In this document: positions 45,590-53,948 of the stretch, in pieces | Layout of the letters: the number at the start of each line of letters is the position of its first letter | How positions within the stretch are numbered: the stretch's first letter is position 1 | NCBI RefSeq assembly: GCF_003258365.1 | Contig: NZ_QHKM01000001.1 | Coordinates: 1,798,001 to 1,862,000, forward strand | Origin: Hymenobacter edaphi | Lineage (GTDB): Bacteria; Bacteroidota; Bacteroidia; Cytophagales; Hymenobacteraceae | Length of the DNA: 64,000 bases | Direction of reading: 5' to 3' | Notes under the pieces: model-generated | What the model was told of the DNA's origin: nothing | What the model saw: the letters and a program-made list of their open reading frames with translations, nothing else | Databases searched by the model: none | Translations under genes and position numbers: made by a program

Positions 45590-45678
45590 ATAACTCGATT
45601 CGGCAAAAAAAGTTTCGGCCGCCCGCGTGGCCCGTGCCGCCCACGGCGCGGGCCACGCGGGCGGCACGGATGATCCGG

Positions 45679-47265
45679 CTAATGCCCGTTGAACACCAGG
45701 TACAGCACCACCATCACCCCGGCCAGCGCGGCCCAAAGCAGCTTCACCCGCGGCGTGGTGGCGGGTAGGGCGGTGCGGTCGAAGGGCACGCGGGGCTGGT
45801 GGGTGCCATCGAGCAGGGAAATGACGACGGCGGCCAGCAGCAGCACCATGAACAGCAGGAACGAGAGGACCAGGTAGTGCGGCCAGAACTCGTACCGGCT
45901 GGGGGGCAGCACCCAAAGGTAGAGCACGCCCACTCCCAGGCTGAAGGCGGAGCCGGCCGACAAGATGGCGTTGACGGCCCGGCGGGTGGTGCGTGGCCAG
46001 AACACCGTCAGCAGGAACACGGCCGAGAGCGGCGGCGCGATGAAGCCGAGCACGGCCTGGAATACGTCGAACAGGTTCAGACCCTTCACCGCGTCGATGG
46101 CCAGGGCCATGAGCACGGCAAAGGCGCAGCCGACCAGCACGGTGAGGCGGCCGACGCGGACCACGTCTTTTTCGGAGGCGTTGGGGTTGATGTTGCGGGC
46201 GTACACGTCCATGGCGAAGACGGTGCTCAGCGCGTTCAGCGAGGAGCTGATGGTGCCCACCAGCACGGCAATCAGCACCACGATGACCAGGCCCTTCATG
46301 CCGGCCGGGAACAGGCTCGTCACCATCGTCATGTAGGCCTGGTTGGGGTCGGCCAGATTGGGAAAGAGCACGTAGCAGAGTACGCCGGTGAGGATAAACA
46401 GCGGCAGCGACAGGATTTTCAGCCAGCCGATGAAGTTCACGCCCAGCTGGCCCTGCTCCAGGCTCTTGGCGCCCAGCACTGACTGCACCATGGCCTGATC
46501 GGTGCAGAAGAAGGCCACGGCCGACACCGGGTAGCCCAGCAGGATGGCGTACCAGGGATATTTCGGGTCGGAGGCGGGCTGCACGAGGTTCCAGTAGTGG
46601 CCCGGTACGCTGTGCCAGAGCTGGGTGAGCCCGCCCACTTTCAGCACGCCGATGACGGTGAGCGTGAGCGAGACGCCGATGAGCAGCAGCATCTGGAACA
46701 CGTTGACCTTGGCAATAGCCTTGAGGCCGCCGGCGAAGGTGAAAAAGCCCGCGAAGAGCACCAGCACGATAACCGACTGCCACATGGGAATGCCCAGGAT
46801 CTGGCGCACCAGCACGCCACCGGAAAACAAACCCAACGACAGCCAGGAAATCAGAATCTTGATCAGCGCGTACCAGGCCAGTATATTCTGAGTGGAGCCG
46901 CCGTACTGCTGGCCCATAAAGCCCGGCATGGTGCTGACGCGGGCCGCCAAATAGCGCGGGGCAAACACGGTGGCCAGCAGCAGCAGGAACACGAAAGCGT
47001 ACCACTCGAAGTTCACCGCCACGATGCCGGTGCTGTAGCCGATGCTGGCAAAGGCCAGTAGCATCGACGGCCCCACGTTGGTGCCCCACATGTTGAACCC
47101 GATGCTGGCCCAGCCCAGCGACTTGCTGGCCAAGAACTGCGAGTCTTCGGTCTGCTCCTTTTTCGAGGCGCTGGCCCGGTAGCCGATGCCCACGAGGATG
47201 ACGACGTAAACCGCCACGATGGCGTAGTCCCAGGGGCTGAGGTGGCCGAGTAGATTGTTTCCCAT
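45679..47265 (-). CDS. Sodium:solute symporter (SSS family, sugar type)
   Basis: This is an inner-membrane Na+-coupled carrier of the SSS/SGLT family with 13-14 predicted membrane segments. The start at 47265 gives MGNNLLGHLSPWDYAIVAVY; upstream in-frame codons run toward repeat DNA. Family blocks include FLASKSLGWASIGFNMWGTN, VFAPRYLAARVSTMPGFM, the FAGGLKAIAKVNVFQMLLL region and GTISSSLNALSTVFAMDVY. Length is 528 residues. Such carriers in pectin loci often take galactose, rhamnose or a uronate, but the substrate is unknown. It neighbours an oxidoreductase and rhamnose genes on the same strand. Confidence 0.9.
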   Translation of the reverse strand: MGNNLLGHLSPWDYAIVAVYVVILVGIGYRASASKKEQTEDSQFLASKSLGWASIGFNMWGTNVGPSMLLAFASIGYSTGIVAVNFEWYAFVFLLLLATVFAPRYLAARVSTMPGFMGQQYGGSTQNILAWYALIKILISWLSLGLFSGGVLVRQILGIPMWQSVIVLVLFAGFFTFAGGLKAIAKVNVFQMLLLIGVSLTLTVIGVLKVGGLTQLWHSVPGHYWNLVQPASDPKYPWYAILLGYPVSAVAFFCTDQAMVQSVLGAKSLEQGQLGVNFIGWLKILSLPLFILTGVLCYVLFPNLADPNQAYMTMVTSLFPAGMKGLVIVVLIAVLVGTISSSLNALSTVFAMDVYARNINPNASEKDVVRVGRLTVLVGCAFAVLMALAIDAVKGLNLFDVFQAVLGFIAPPLSAVFLLTVFWPRTTRRAVNAILSAGSAFSLGVGVLYLWVLPPSRYEFWPHYLVLSFLLFMVLLLAAVVISLLDGTHQPRVPFDRTALPATTPRVKLLWAALAGVMVVLYLVFNGH

Positions 47266-47321
47266 GCGGGCGGGTGGGGTTAGTTCGGGAGGGAAGGGAA
47301 ATTGGAGCGGTAATCGTTGGA

Positions 47322-47454
47322 CGTCATGTCGAGCGAAGTCGAGACATCTCGCGGGCTGACGTCCGATAGTAACCGTCATGCTGAGCTTGCCGAAGCATCT
47401 CTACCGCTTCGTTGAATCGTGCGGTAGAGATGCTTCGGCAAGCTCAGCATGACG
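47322..47454. repeat. Tandem family A' fragment and family A copy 7
   Basis: The first part (from 47322) has CGTCATGTCGAGCGAAGTCG without a complete partner. The second (47374-47454) is a full family A element in which the usual CTTGTCGAAG is CTTGCCGAAG, and the opposite arm is changed to CTTCGGCAAG. This paired change supports a base-paired structure. Confidence 0.85.
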
Positions 47455-47477
47455 GTCTGATATAGCTGTTCTATCAA

Positions 47478-48548
47478 CTACAGCGCCAGCCCGTGCTCGT
47501 CGAGCAGCTCCTGCACCCGCACCGGGCGGCCGGTTTGCAGGGAGCGGTCCATGGCCTGGAGCAGGGCGATGGTGCCGATGCCTTCGCGCACGTCGGGGTA
47601 GGCCGTGAAGCCGTCGGTGATGGAGTCGGCGAAGTATTCGAGGTAGTTCTGGTACTCGCCGGCGTGGTGGCTTTTGCCCTCGAAGCGGAAATAGTGCTTG
47701 AGCTTATGCTCCCAGGTCACGAGGCGTTCCTCGCCGGTGCGGTCGGTAATGGCGTAGCGCAGGTCCATGTAGTCGCCCTGGCTGGCGCCCTCGGTGCCGC
47801 GCAGCACGCAGCTCATTTCCGAGTCGCGGGTGACGGGCTGTACCGGGCCGGTGTAGCAGCCACTCACGCGGGCCACGCGGCCGTCGGTGCTTTTGAAGAT
47901 GAAGTGCATGGTATCCTGGTGCTTGAGGCCACCCTCTTTGCCATTCGAGCTGAGCATGCCGTAGCCCATGACTTCCTCGATGTTGGGCAAATACCAGCGG
48001 ATGAAGTCGACGGGGTGGCTCAGGCCGCCGTAGAGCCACTTGAACGACTCCTGCAGGGACCAGCCTTTGGCCAGAAACCAGCGGTGGTCGGCGTGGTAGT
48101 AGCTTTCCACCGTTATCAGCTCCCCGATAAGGCCGGCTTCGTAGTCGGCGCGCTGCCGCTTCATGGGCTCGAAAAAGCGGGAGCTTTGGCCCACGAACAC
48201 CTTTTTGCCGGTTTGCTCCACCAGCGCCAGCAGCTCTTTGGCCTGGCTAAGGTCGTCGATGAAGGGCTTGGTGCAGACCACGTGCTTGCCCGCCCGCAGC
48301 GCCTGCCCCACGTGCTGGGCGTGCAGGTGGTCGGGGGTGTAGATGGCAATGAGGTCGATTTCCGGGTCGTCGAGCAGGTCCTGATACTCCTGCGTGACGC
48401 GGCCCTGGAACTGAAACTCGGCCACGCGGTGGCGGCACAGCTCCTCGTTCCGGTCGCAGATGGCGCGCAGCTCCAGCTTCTGGCTTTGCAGGGCGGCCGA
48501 CATGGTGCTTCTGCCCTCGCCCAGGCCCAGTATTCCTAGTTTCAGCAT
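47478..48548 (-). CDS. Gfo/Idh/MocA family oxidoreductase 2
   Basis: This is a cytoplasmic NAD(P)-dependent sugar oxidoreductase. The Rossmann start is LKLGILGLGEGRS, followed by IDLIAIYTPDHLHAQH and VVCTKPFIDDL, where the usual EKP is TKP with the Lys kept. The substrate domain has GGLSHPVDFIRWYLPN with the conserved His. Length is 356 residues. It lies downstream of the rhamnose mutarotase gene on the same strand, with a hairpin repeat between them. No signal peptide is seen. The substrate is unknown; rhamnose-derived or 3-keto sugars are possible. Confidence 0.87.
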   Translation of the reverse strand: MLKLGILGLGEGRSTMSAALQSQKLELRAICDRNEELCRHRVAEFQFQGRVTQEYQDLLDDPEIDLIAIYTPDHLHAQHVGQALRAGKHVVCTKPFIDDLSQAKELLALVEQTGKKVFVGQSSRFFEPMKRQRADYEAGLIGELITVESYYHADHRWFLAKGWSLQESFKWLYGGLSHPVDFIRWYLPNIEEVMGYGMLSSNGKEGGLKHQDTMHFIFKSTDGRVARVSGCYTGPVQPVTRDSEMSCVLRGTEGASQGDYMDLRYAITDRTGEERLVTWEHKLKHYFRFEGKSHHAGEYQNYLEYFADSITDGFTAYPDVREGIGTIALLQAMDRSLQTGRPVRVQELLDEHGLAL

Positions 48549-48570
48549 ATTAGTTGGTGGTTTGTTGAGT

Positions 48571-48692
48571 GTAGCGCGGGCTTTAGCCCGCGTCCGCCAA
48601 GAGCCGCTTGCGCCCCTTGGAGTTGGTGTTGAGGGTGTGGCGGCCAGGTGCCCCGACTGGTTCCGTTCTGCCGGACGCGGGCTAAAGCCCTA
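48571..48692. repeat. Inverted pair of CGCGGGCTTTAGCCCGCG-type palindromes
   Basis: GTAGCGCGGGCTTTAGCCCG (from 48571) and its reverse-oriented relative GGACGCGGGCTAAAGCCCTA (48673-48692) form an inverted pair about 80 bases apart. The second copy supplies the stop codon (TAG, 48690-48692) of the mutarotase gene. Confidence 0.8.
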
Positions 48693-49493
48693 CTTCCTGA
48701 CCGGCGTTTTCGGCTTGGCTACAAGCGGCGGCAGAGGCGGCAGAAACACCCAGACTTCGCCGGGCTTGGCGCCGTTGCGGCCTTCCTGGTACTGGCGCAT
48801 GCGCTGGTTCCACTCGTCCACGCGCGGGTTGTTTTCGGTGGTTTTGGGGTTCAAGGCGTCCAGGCTCTGGCCCTTCGGAATGCTGATGACCAGCATCAGC
48901 TCCCGGCCCCGGCGAAACACCAGCAGCTGCTGAAAGCTGGCATTACAGAAGCCGTTCGACACCTCGGGCCACTGCTCGAACTGCGTGGCGTGGTAGCGCA
49001 GGTACTCGTTTTGCCTGGCCGTGTCGGCCACCAGGCTGGCGGTCAGGATGATGTTGTCCCACTGTTTCGCCGTGGTTTTGTCGGCGCAGCGGCTGCGCTC
49101 GAAGCGGTAGAACGGCGCGGCGTACTCCTTGACGCGGGCCGTGGGGTAGGCCTGCTTCAGTGCCGGCAGCAGCTCCAGGAGGCGGGCTTTGGGGGCGTAG
49201 GCGACCAGGTGCGTGAGGTGGTTGGCGTCGCGCCAGCGGCGCAGGTCTACGTCAGGGTAGCGCTGGCCGAGGGCCTGCAGCTTGGCCGGTTGCAGGCGCT
49301 TGTCGAAGTCGGTTAGCTCCACGATGGACATGGGGCCGCGGGCCTGGGCGGGAGCCAGCAGCGGGAGCAGCCAGAGCAGCAGGGCCGCCGGTAGAGATGC
49401 AACCTTGCGGCTCGTCGTCCGCGCCGGGTGAGCGGTGTCATCGTTCAACGGCGAGACGCAAGGTTGCGTCTCTACAATCGTCCGGTACCGCAT
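48690..49493 (-). CDS. Exported L-rhamnose mutarotase-like protein
   Basis: This interconverts alpha and beta anomers of L-rhamnose if the family match holds. The C-terminal half has YLRYHATQFEQWPEVS, aligning with the RhaM block that holds the active-site His, and ends NNPRVDEWNQRMRQYQEG as in RhaM. An extra N-terminal alpha/beta unit of about 90 residues precedes it, so it is longer (267 residues) than classic RhaM of about 104. The ATG at 49493 overlaps the GH78 stop as TGATG. A membrane-type signal (PAALLLWLLPLLAPAQA) follows a leader of about 30 residues made from a palindromic repeat (49391-49475). Export would place it with periplasmic GH78, which is unusual for a mutarotase. Confidence 0.75.
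   Translation of the reverse strand: MRYRTIVETQPCVSPLNDDTAHPARTTSRKVASLPAALLLWLLPLLAPAQARGPMSIVELTDFDKRLQPAKLQALGQRYPDVDLRRWRDANHLTHLVAYAPKARLLELLPALKQAYPTARVKEYAAPFYRFERSRCADKTTAKQWDNIILTASLVADTARQNEYLRYHATQFEQWPEVSNGFCNASFQQLLVFRRGRELMLVISIPKGQSLDALNPKTTENNPRVDEWNQRMRQYQEGRNGAKPGEVWVFLPPLPPLVAKPKTPVRK
49391..49475. repeat. Palindromic repeat with GTAGAGACGCAACCTTGCG-type arms, inside coding sequence
   Basis: Left arm 49391-49414 and right arm 49452-49475 are complementary at 22 of 24 positions. It is wholly inside the 5' coding part of the mutarotase gene. Confidence 0.82.
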
Positions 49494-51688
49494 CAGACCG
49501 CCTGGTAGGTCACCACGTACTCGCGGCCGGGCTGCAGCTGCAGCTCGTATTGTCCGCCGCCTTTCGCCTCGATTTTCGCGCCTTTGACGCTGGGCTTGGA
49601 TTTGCTGCGGAAGCGCAGAACCCCGGTGCCGGTAGTGCCTTTCACTTTTAGCTCCTTGGGCGTGGCGCGCACCGTGATGTCGCCCTGGGGCGTGGGCACG
49701 GAGCCTTCCATCCACTGCAGGCCGCCGAGCGTGGGCACGACTTCGTAGGTGGCGTAGCCGGCGGAGAGGGGCTTCACACCCAGGTAGTACTTGCCCAGCA
49801 GGTAGATCGGGCTGGCGCCCCAGGCGTGGCAGAGGCTTTTGCCGAAGGGCCGGCCGTACATGGAGAGGTGCTCGGTGCCCTTCTTGGCCGGGTCGTATTC
49901 TTCCCAGAAGGCGGTGGCGCCTTCGTTGAGCATGCCGCCCCAGTAGCTTTTCATTTCCTTGAGCACGTAGGGCTGCTCGCCCAGGGCGCAGAGGGCTTCC
50001 AGCTCGTAGAAGCGCATGTAGGGCGTGGTGATTTTGGGCACCGCGGGGTTCAGCAGCACCGACTGCTTTACCTGCTGCTGCTGCTCGGCGCTGAGGTAGC
50101 CGAAGAAGATGCTGAACATGTTGGCGTAGCGCGTCACGTTCTCCGTGGGCTGCCCGCCGATGCGGCTGTGCACCAGGGCACCTTTCGCGGGGTTCCAGTA
50201 GGTGGCGAAGATGTTGGCTTTCAGGTCAGCCGCCAGCTGTTGGTACTTCCGGGCGCCGGCCTGGTCGCCCACCAGATTCGCGCACAGGGCCATGCTTTCC
50301 AGGCTGCGGCAGAGGAGCAGCTGCTCGAAGCTGACTTCGCCCTTCTTGCTTAGCCCGTCGGCCCAGTCGATGAACACCCAGTCGCCGGCCAGGCCTTCCA
50401 TGTAGCCGTCCTTGTTGCGCCGGCTCAGGCAGTAGTCCATCAGGCTCTGCATGCGCGGGTAGAGCTGCTGCACCACGGTTTTGTCGCCCGAGTACTGGTA
50501 GGCGTCGTAGATGCCGATAAACCAGTAGAAGGTGTAGTCCATGATGGTGTTCACGTGGCTGGTCACCGGGTCCTTGCCGCGCAGGGCGAAGGTGGTCCGG
50601 TTCACGGTCGGCGTGTCGAAGTACAGGTAGTAGTTCATCAGGTAGCTCTGGTAGGCGTCGCCCGACCATACCCACCTATCCCGCTTGATGCCGTCGATGA
50701 AAAACTCCCGGCTCGTCAGCTGCATGGTGTAGGCGGCCACGTCCCAGATCTTGTTGAGCTGCTCGTCCGAGCACCGGAACCGCCCCCGCTCCGTCAGCGG
50801 CGCGTACTCGTAGAGCATCGACACCGAATCCAGGGTCACGCCCTTTTCCGGCCGGATATTCACGAAGCGGAAAGCTTTGGTCAGCGAGGTGAGCTTGTCG
50901 GCCTTCTGGGGCTGGTTTACTTCCAGGCGCTCCAGCGTCTCGCAGCCCTCCACGCTCAGCGCCTCCTCCTTCGACTCACCGAAGTACAGCGTGGCCGGCC
51001 CCTGCCCCTGCAGCCCGTGCAGGCGCACGTAGCCGAAGGTTTCGCGCCCGAAATCCACCAGCATACTGCCGTCCGGGTTGCGCGTGACCTTGGCAGCCCG
51101 CCGCGGCTCGGTCTTGAGCTTAAAGGCCGACGGCAGCGCCTGCACGTCATTGAAGTTCCAGCTGCCGGCCGTCAGCCAGGTGGTGCCCGACTGGTCCGAC
51201 ACCTTGCCCGAGGCATCAATCCACTCCTTATCCTCGTAGGTCACCAGCCACTTGCCGTCGGTCCCGATGGTTTTGCCCCGCACGAACACCGCCGGCACGT
51301 GCTGCTGGTTGTACACCTTGATATTGAGCCGGTGCTTGCCGGCCGGCACCGTGAGGCGCGTGGGGTAGCCGGTTATCAGCCTGCCGTCGAGCTTGACGTT
51401 GTACTGGCCCTCGGCGCGCAGCTCCACTTCTTCGGCCTCTTTCAGGTCGAAATCCTGGTGGAAGTCGATGAGCGGGTAGTGGCTATCCAGCCGCCAGAAG
51501 GGCGGGAAAAAGGAGCCGCGCTCGGTGCGGCGGTTCTGCATCTGGTTGCTGAGCCAGATTTCGTAGTCGCCGGGGTACCAGATCCAGGTGGCCTTGCTGG
51601 CCTGCTGGGCCTGGGTGGTTTCGGCGGCCAGTAGCGTGAGGAGCGCGGCGGCGGCAGTGGTAAAGCGTTTCAGGGTAGCGTGGGGCAT
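49493..51688 (-). CDS. GH78 alpha-L-rhamnosidase (compact type)
   Basis: This is a secreted alpha-L-rhamnosidase. The signal peptide covers residues 1-27 (TTAAAALLTLLAAETTQAQ). After an N-terminal rhamnose-binding-like part (KATWIWYPGDYEIWLSNQMQ) comes the GH78 barrel with the acidic motif FFIDGIKRDRWVWSGDAYQS, containing the expected general-acid region. A second conserved block is MLNEGATAFWEEYDPAKKG, which includes the base Glu. LCHAWGASPIYLLGKY is the usual closing helix. Length is 731 residues, shorter than the other two GH78 proteins here, which carry more beta-domains. Its stop codon overlaps the mutarotase start, linking rhamnose release to its anomer exchange. Confidence 0.88.
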   Translation of the reverse strand: MPHATLKRFTTAAAALLTLLAAETTQAQQASKATWIWYPGDYEIWLSNQMQNRRTERGSFFPPFWRLDSHYPLIDFHQDFDLKEAEEVELRAEGQYNVKLDGRLITGYPTRLTVPAGKHRLNIKVYNQQHVPAVFVRGKTIGTDGKWLVTYEDKEWIDASGKVSDQSGTTWLTAGSWNFNDVQALPSAFKLKTEPRRAAKVTRNPDGSMLVDFGRETFGYVRLHGLQGQGPATLYFGESKEEALSVEGCETLERLEVNQPQKADKLTSLTKAFRFVNIRPEKGVTLDSVSMLYEYAPLTERGRFRCSDEQLNKIWDVAAYTMQLTSREFFIDGIKRDRWVWSGDAYQSYLMNYYLYFDTPTVNRTTFALRGKDPVTSHVNTIMDYTFYWFIGIYDAYQYSGDKTVVQQLYPRMQSLMDYCLSRRNKDGYMEGLAGDWVFIDWADGLSKKGEVSFEQLLLCRSLESMALCANLVGDQAGARKYQQLAADLKANIFATYWNPAKGALVHSRIGGQPTENVTRYANMFSIFFGYLSAEQQQQVKQSVLLNPAVPKITTPYMRFYELEALCALGEQPYVLKEMKSYWGGMLNEGATAFWEEYDPAKKGTEHLSMYGRPFGKSLCHAWGASPIYLLGKYYLGVKPLSAGYATYEVVPTLGGLQWMEGSVPTPQGDITVRATPKELKVKGTTGTGVLRFRSKSKPSVKGAKIEAKGGGQYELQLQPGREYVVTYQAV

Positions 51689-51724
51689 CCGGGGGAGTTG
51701 ATGTCGGGCGAATTATCAGCACGT

Positions 51725-51870
51725 GTCATGCTGAGCTTGTCGAAGCATCTCTACCGCTTCGTTGTATTCAGCTGGCTGATGAGAGGATGGGCTTCTTCCT
51801 TTTACATGCAGGGCTTTTCGAGTCGTTCAGCCGAAGCGGTAGAGATGCTTCGCGGGGCTCAGCATGACGT
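51725..51870. repeat. Family A palindromic repeat, copy 8 (long centre)
   Basis: Arms GTCATGCTGAGCTTGTCGAA and GCTTCGCGGGGCTCAGCATG flank about 100 bases. It is upstream of the compact GH78. Confidence 0.82.
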
Positions 51871-51890
51871 TCTTTTTGCTCTATCTTGGT

Positions 51891-53807
51891 TTACTTACTC
51901 TTGACCGATTTCTGTTCAGCACCCGCTTTCGGCGCCGTGCCGCGCAGGTCGCGGAAAGCCGCTTCCAGCCCGGCGGCCTGCTTGATGGCGTCGGACACCA
52001 TCGGGCCGTTGTTTTTCCAGACGTTGTTCGGGCCGTTGGCATTGGCCAGGAATTTCTCCGCCGGGCACCAGTTGTCCTGCACCGTGATGCCCGAGGAGCC
52101 TTCGTCGAGGTAGAGGTAAAACCAGTGCTCCGGGTCGTGCACGTAGGCGGCGCGGCCGATTTCGTCGATGCGGTTTTCGCTGATGACGGTACCGGGCTGG
52201 GCCGAAAGGGTGTACACGCCGGCCACGTCGTAGGTGTGCTGGGCGTAGTGGTGGATGTAGTTCCGGCTCACGCGGTTGCCCTGCATGGCGTTGGTCGTCT
52301 TGGTCCAGCCCCAGCCCAGGCTGATGCCGGTGTAGGGCACCTGGCTGATTTCGTTGTGGCGGATGGTAGTCTGCCGCACGTAGCCGGCCGTGACGGCGCA
52401 GGCGCCCCAGTCCTCGTTGCCGCAGTCGGTGAAGAGGTTGTTTTCCACCAGCTCATTGCTGCAGATTTCCCGCTCGTCCTTGGGGTTGTAGGGCAGGTGG
52501 GTTTCGATGCCGGGGTCGGAGAACTTGCCCAGCTGCAGCCCGTTCACGGCCACGTCGCGGAAGGTGCAGCCAACGATGGCGTCGTCGTGGGTGCCCTGCT
52601 GGTAGTCGAGGCCGGAGGCGCCCAGGTGCTCGAAGCGGCAGCGCTCGAAGCGGGTGTGGTCGGCGCCGCTGAGCTGCACGGCGCCGGGCGGGCGGCCAAT
52701 CCAGGCCTGGTTTTCGAGGCCGGCCTTGTCGGGCGTGCCGGGCTTGGCCAGGGAGTAGCCGTCGAGCAAATACATGCCGGCCTGCAGCGGCACGTGGCCC
52801 TGCTCGGAGGGGCGCAGCCAGGTGGTGTAGGCGAAGGTCAGGCCCTTGAACTGCAGGTGGCTCACCGGCGCATCGAGGGAGCCGGCCACCTGCACCAGGG
52901 TTTCCAGCGCGGGTACCACGGTTTGGGCCGTGCTCATCGTTTCGCCAGGTCGGGGCCAGTACAGCACCTGCCGGTGCTGCTGGTCGTAGTACCACTCGCC
53001 GGGCTGGTCGAGCAGCTCCGGGGCGCCTGCGAGGTAAAAGGCCGAGCTGCCGTTTTTGCCGTTGATGATGGGCCGGGGCCAGGGGTGCTCAAACTGCACC
53101 CGGCTTTCCGGCTCGTGGAAAGTCACGCGGGCTTCCTTGCCCTGTACCGTCACCGACTTGACGCGCAGCACGTTCACGGCCCACATCTGGTGCAGCACCA
53201 TTTCCAGCTGCCCGGCCCGCGTCACGCCGCTCAGCGCGGCGGCCGGAATCCAGGCTTCGCGCCGGTCGGTGTCCCAGCGCAGCAGGCGGGGCAGGTTGTC
53301 GTCGGTGGCCGTGCGGGCGCGCACGGCCTTGCGGCCGTTCACCCACAGCTGCCGGAAATCGAAGCTGCGGCCGGCCAGCAGGGGCGCATCGGCCACCCAC
53401 ACCTGGCCCTGCACGGCCTTCGGCAAACCCGGCACAGCCCCCGCCGCCTTTTTCCAGCCCCTCACCGCCGCGCCGCCGCTGAGCACCGGCTGCTCGCCGG
53501 GCGCGGCTTCGATGATGGTCGGGCTGCTGGCCGTGCCGGCGTCTTCGGGGCGGAAAAGCAAGGGTTCCTGGAGCCGATACTCGCCGCCGCGCACCCAGAT
53601 GTGGACGCCGTTCTGCACCGAGGCATCGCGGAGGCGGCGCAGGTCGCGGGCCTGACGCAGGGCCATGTTGAGCGTAGCCAGGGGCTGGTCGGCGGTGCCG
53701 GGGTTGCGGTCGGAGCCTTTGGGCGCCACCCAGATGTCGGCCGCAACGGCCGGAGCAGTTAGCAGGCTGGCGGCGAGAAGCAGGCTGGCGGGAATCGAGC
53801 GAGTCAT
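51891..53807 (-). CDS. Right-handed parallel beta-helix glycosidase/lyase-like protein (GH141-like)
   Basis: This secreted beta-helix protein has a signal peptide MTRSIPASLLLAASLLTAPAVAA. The opening IWVAPKGSDRNPGTADQPLA, then LRQARDLRR and SSPTIIEAAPGEQPVLSGG, is shared by GH141 and related parallel-beta-helix enzymes. Repeated turns appear as ERCRFEHLGASGLDYQQGTH, NGLQLGKF, SNELVENNLFTDCG and RVSRNYIHHYAQHTYDVAG. GH141 includes an enzyme that acts on rhamnogalacturonan II, which would suit this PUL, but some relatives act on xylan. A PL-type lyase is a second option. Length is 638 residues. Confidence 0.68.
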   Translation of the reverse strand: MTRSIPASLLLAASLLTAPAVAADIWVAPKGSDRNPGTADQPLATLNMALRQARDLRRLRDASVQNGVHIWVRGGEYRLQEPLLFRPEDAGTASSPTIIEAAPGEQPVLSGGAAVRGWKKAAGAVPGLPKAVQGQVWVADAPLLAGRSFDFRQLWVNGRKAVRARTATDDNLPRLLRWDTDRREAWIPAAALSGVTRAGQLEMVLHQMWAVNVLRVKSVTVQGKEARVTFHEPESRVQFEHPWPRPIINGKNGSSAFYLAGAPELLDQPGEWYYDQQHRQVLYWPRPGETMSTAQTVVPALETLVQVAGSLDAPVSHLQFKGLTFAYTTWLRPSEQGHVPLQAGMYLLDGYSLAKPGTPDKAGLENQAWIGRPPGAVQLSGADHTRFERCRFEHLGASGLDYQQGTHDDAIVGCTFRDVAVNGLQLGKFSDPGIETHLPYNPKDEREICSNELVENNLFTDCGNEDWGACAVTAGYVRQTTIRHNEISQVPYTGISLGWGWTKTTNAMQGNRVSRNYIHHYAQHTYDVAGVYTLSAQPGTVISENRIDEIGRAAYVHDPEHWFYLYLDEGSSGITVQDNWCPAEKFLANANGPNNVWKNNGPMVSDAIKQAAGLEAAFRDLRGTAPKAGAEQKSVKSK

Positions 53808-53821
53808 TCGTCGGATTTGAG

Positions 53822-53939
53822 TGTAGCACTGACTTTCCAGTCGGCGCTGGCGCCGAAGGCGACAACGTTGTTCTGGGCGGTTAGGAAGGTGCAGACGGCG
53901 CGGTGCCGCCTCGGCGCCGAGGACAACTCGGCGCTACAT
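53822..53939. repeat. GC-rich inverted repeat (TGTAGC...CGGCGC type)
   Basis: TGTAGCACTGACTTTCCAG then TCGGCGC at the left resembles the reverse complement of the right end GCCGAGGACAACTCGGCGCT followed by ACA. It fills the gap before the beta-helix gene. Confidence 0.55.
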
Positions 53940-53948
53940 ACGGGCGGC

